DNA of 5,087 nt. It comes from Methanomassiliicoccales archaeon (lineage in GTDB: Archaea > Thermoplasmatota > Thermoplasmata > Methanomassiliicoccales > JACIVX01). Both the position numbers and the translations under genes were made by a program. The stretch's first letter is position 1. Every line of letters starts with the position of its first letter. This document shows positions 3,542 to 5,087 of the stretch, piece by piece. The stretch is taken from NCBI GenBank assembly GCA_028682925.1, contig JAJRAG010000029.1, positions 1 to 5,087 on the forward strand. The letters are read 5' to 3'. The notes below the pieces were generated by a model that saw only the letters and a list, made by a program, of their open reading frames with translations, was not told where the DNA came from and made no database searches.

Positions 3542-5087
3542 TTCATCAAACACCCTCTCATCAGAGAGAACAGCATCGACGAGAGGGAATATCAGATAGC
3601 ATTGGCGAATTCTTGTCTTGAATCCTCAACACTAATCGTACTACCGACAGGCATGGGCAAGACGGTTGTCGCCCTTGTCGTCATGGCGAAGACGCTCGAA
3701 AATAAGAAAGGCAAGGTTGTGTTCCTCGCTCCAACAAAGCCTCTGGTCGAACAACATTCGAAGTTCGTCAGGGAGCATCTAGTGGGCAAAAAGGTCGTCG
3801 CCCTGACGGGGGAGGTGGAACCAGCTGAGAGAGAGGTGGCGTGGATTGAGAACGACATCATAGTCTCGACCCCTCAGGTCGTGGCCAACGATCTCAGGTC
3901 CGAAAGAATATCTCTGAGAGATGTCAAGCTCATCATCTTTGACGAGGCACATCGAGGAGTGGGCAACTATGCGTATGTAGCCATTGGAGAGGAGTACAAG
4001 GCATACGATGGGCTCGTCATGGGAATGACGGCCTCGCCTGGTAGCAGCGGGAGGAGGATAGAGGACGTCTGCAGGAACCTCGGAATAGTGAAGACCGAGG
4101 TCAGGTCCGAGAGTGATCCAGACGTCGCGAAGTATGTTCAGGATGTGAACATGCAGTGGGTCGAGGTGGATGTCCCTGACCAGATGCGAAAGGTATCCAA
4201 CATCCTGAGGTCCCTGAACGACTCCTACATCAAGGAGCTCGTAAGCCTTGGGGTGATGGATTCGAAGCGGCCTCCATCAAGGAAATACCTATTGGAAGTG
4301 AGGAGCAGGATCCAGAACAAGCTTGACTCTGGGGAGAGGAGAAGGCAGTTGTACCGGGCGCTGAGCGTCCAGGCCATGGCGATGAAGATCGGTCATGCCC
4401 TGGAGTTGGGCGAGACGCAGGGAACGACGGCACTGACAAGCTATCTAGAAAGGATGGTGACGGAGGCAACTTCGGAAGATGGCTCAAAGGCCTCGAGAGC
4501 TATTGTGAGGTCCCCCGAGTTCGAGAAGATAATATCGCTCCTCGGGAGCATGAAGATGGAACATCCCAAGCTCTCCAGAGTGATGAGCATAGTCAGCAAC
4601 CAGATCATAGCGCACCCCAACTCTAGGATCTTGGTCTTCACGCACTATCGAGATACCTGCGAGCTTGTGGCGAACAAGCTCTCTAAGATCGAGGGTGCGA
4701 AAGTGGCGAAGCTCATCGGTCAGGCTGAGAGGGGGAGCGATAAGGGGCTGAAGCAGAAAGAGCAGGTCGGAGTCCTCGAGAAGTTCCGTCGCGGGGAGAA
4801 CAATGTCTTGGTGGCGACATCCGTGGGGGAGGAGGGACTCGATGTGGCGAGCACAGACCTCGTGGTTTTCTACGAACCGGTACCTTCCGAGATACGGACT
4901 ATCCAGAGAAGAGGAAGAACCGGGAGGAGAAGCCCTGGCAGAGTCGTCATCATGATCACAAGAGGGACGATGGACGAAGCCTACCTTTACTCTAGTCAAA
5001 AAAAAGAGACCGCGATGCGCAGACGCCTGTACAAACTCAGCGAAAAGGATGAGAAGAAGAAAGCATCAGAGAATCATGACGAGAAGC
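3539..5087 (+). CDS. hef: Hef-type (FANCM-like) superfamily 2 DNA helicase, C-terminus beyond window
   Basis: An open frame of 516 codons running off the window. Hef is the archaeal homologue of FANCM/XPF; it unwinds and branch-migrates stalled replication forks and, in its full form, cuts them with a C-terminal XPF-type nuclease. SF2 motifs appear in order: LPTGMGKT (35-42, Walker A), LAPTKPLVEQH (motif Ia), STPQVV (motif Ib), DEAH (135-138, Walker B), TASPG (164-168, motif III), ILVFTHY (364-370, motif IV), VLVATSVGEEGLDV (423-436, motif V) and QRRGRTGR (456-463, motif VI). The roughly 190-residue helical stretch between motifs III and IV corresponds to the fork-binding insertion of Hef. 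The visible end (about 485-516) is Lys/Glu-rich and looks like the linker after the helicase core. Full-length Hef is about 750 residues, so any nuclease and helix-hairpin-helix part would follow beyond the edge, and its presence cannot be judged. The GTG start is fixed by the conserved FIKHPLI N-terminus. The gene follows hesB by 58 bp. Confidence 0.93.
   Translation, partial: MFIKHPLIRENSIDEREYQIALANSCLESSTLIVLPTGMGKTVVALVVMAKTLENKKGKVVFLAPTKPLVEQHSKFVREHLVGKKVVALTGEVEPAEREVAWIENDIIVSTPQVVANDLRSERISLRDVKLIIFDEAHRGVGNYAYVAIGEEYKAYDGLVMGMTASPGSSGRRIEDVCRNLGIVKTEVRSESDPDVAKYVQDVNMQWVEVDVPDQMRKVSNILRSLNDSYIKELVSLGVMDSKRPPSRKYLLEVRSRIQNKLDSGERRRQLYRALSVQAMAMKIGHALELGETQGTTALTSYLERMVTEATSEDGSKASRAIVRSPEFEKIISLLGSMKMEHPKLSRVMSIVSNQIIAHPNSRILVFTHYRDTCELVANKLSKIEGAKVAKLIGQAERGSDKGLKQKEQVGVLEKFRRGENNVLVATSVGEEGLDVASTDLVVFYEPVPSEIRTIQRRGRTGRRSPGRVVIMITRGTMDEAYLYSSQKKETAMRRRLYKLSEKDEKKKASENHDEK

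Noticed and set aside
4484..4999. Minus-strand open frame of 171 codons
   Set aside because: It lies wholly opposite the conserved C-terminal helicase motifs of Hef and shows no domain of its own.
1..5087. tRNA, rRNA, CRISPR array, insertion sequence or attachment site
   Set aside because: Reading both strands I found no cloverleaf-like sequence, no regularly spaced repeats, no transposase motifs and no terminal inverted repeats.

Overview
This window looks archaeal. Its largest gene encodes a Hef/FANCM-type superfamily 2 helicase, which is typical of Euryarchaeota in the broad sense, including Thermoplasmatota. Another gene belongs to the DUF2099 (methanogenesis marker 8) family. Several genes have archaeal-type TATA boxes about 32-42 bp upstream of their start codons, some with almost no leader and no Shine-Dalgarno sequence. 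Base composition is moderate, roughly half G+C by eye. A methanogen or methanogen-related lineage is plausible, but no mcr or other methanogenesis gene is visible, so the lineage is inferred rather than shown.

Layout. The left 3 kb is a set of minus-strand genes. In transcription order they are a GNAT acetyltransferase (2997-2518), a DUF2099/methanogenesis-marker-8 protein (2508-1648), a LarA-type nickel-pincer 2-hydroxyacid racemase/epimerase homologue (1522-245), and the first 60 codons of a UxaA-type SAF-domain dehydratase subunit (181-1, cut by the window edge). The first two are tightly coupled: 9 bp apart, with the stop codon touching the ribosome binding site. A 125-bp gap before the LarA gene holds an imperfect palindrome and a likely internal promoter. 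A 63-bp gap precedes the UxaA gene.

A divergent intergenic region (2998-3159) carries two back-to-back TATA boxes and a 9-bp direct repeat. From it the plus strand runs the other way: an A-type (HesB/IscA) iron-sulfur carrier with an unusual Cys-rich tail (3160-3480), then the Hef helicase from a GTG start (3539 to beyond the window end).

Working together. LarA-family enzymes invert the C2 hydroxyl stereocentre of 2-hydroxyacids. UxaA/SuyA-type proteins dehydrate or eliminate from 2-hydroxyacids such as altronate, galactarate and sulfolactate. Their adjacency suggests an epimerise-then-dehydrate route for an unidentified 2-hydroxyacid. The upstream DUF2099 protein has no known biochemical function, and its linkage to LarA and UxaA is the most unusual feature here. 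HesB and Hef are housekeeping functions (Fe-S delivery and replication-fork repair) with no evident link to the left-hand cluster. I see no RNA genes, CRISPR arrays or mobile elements.
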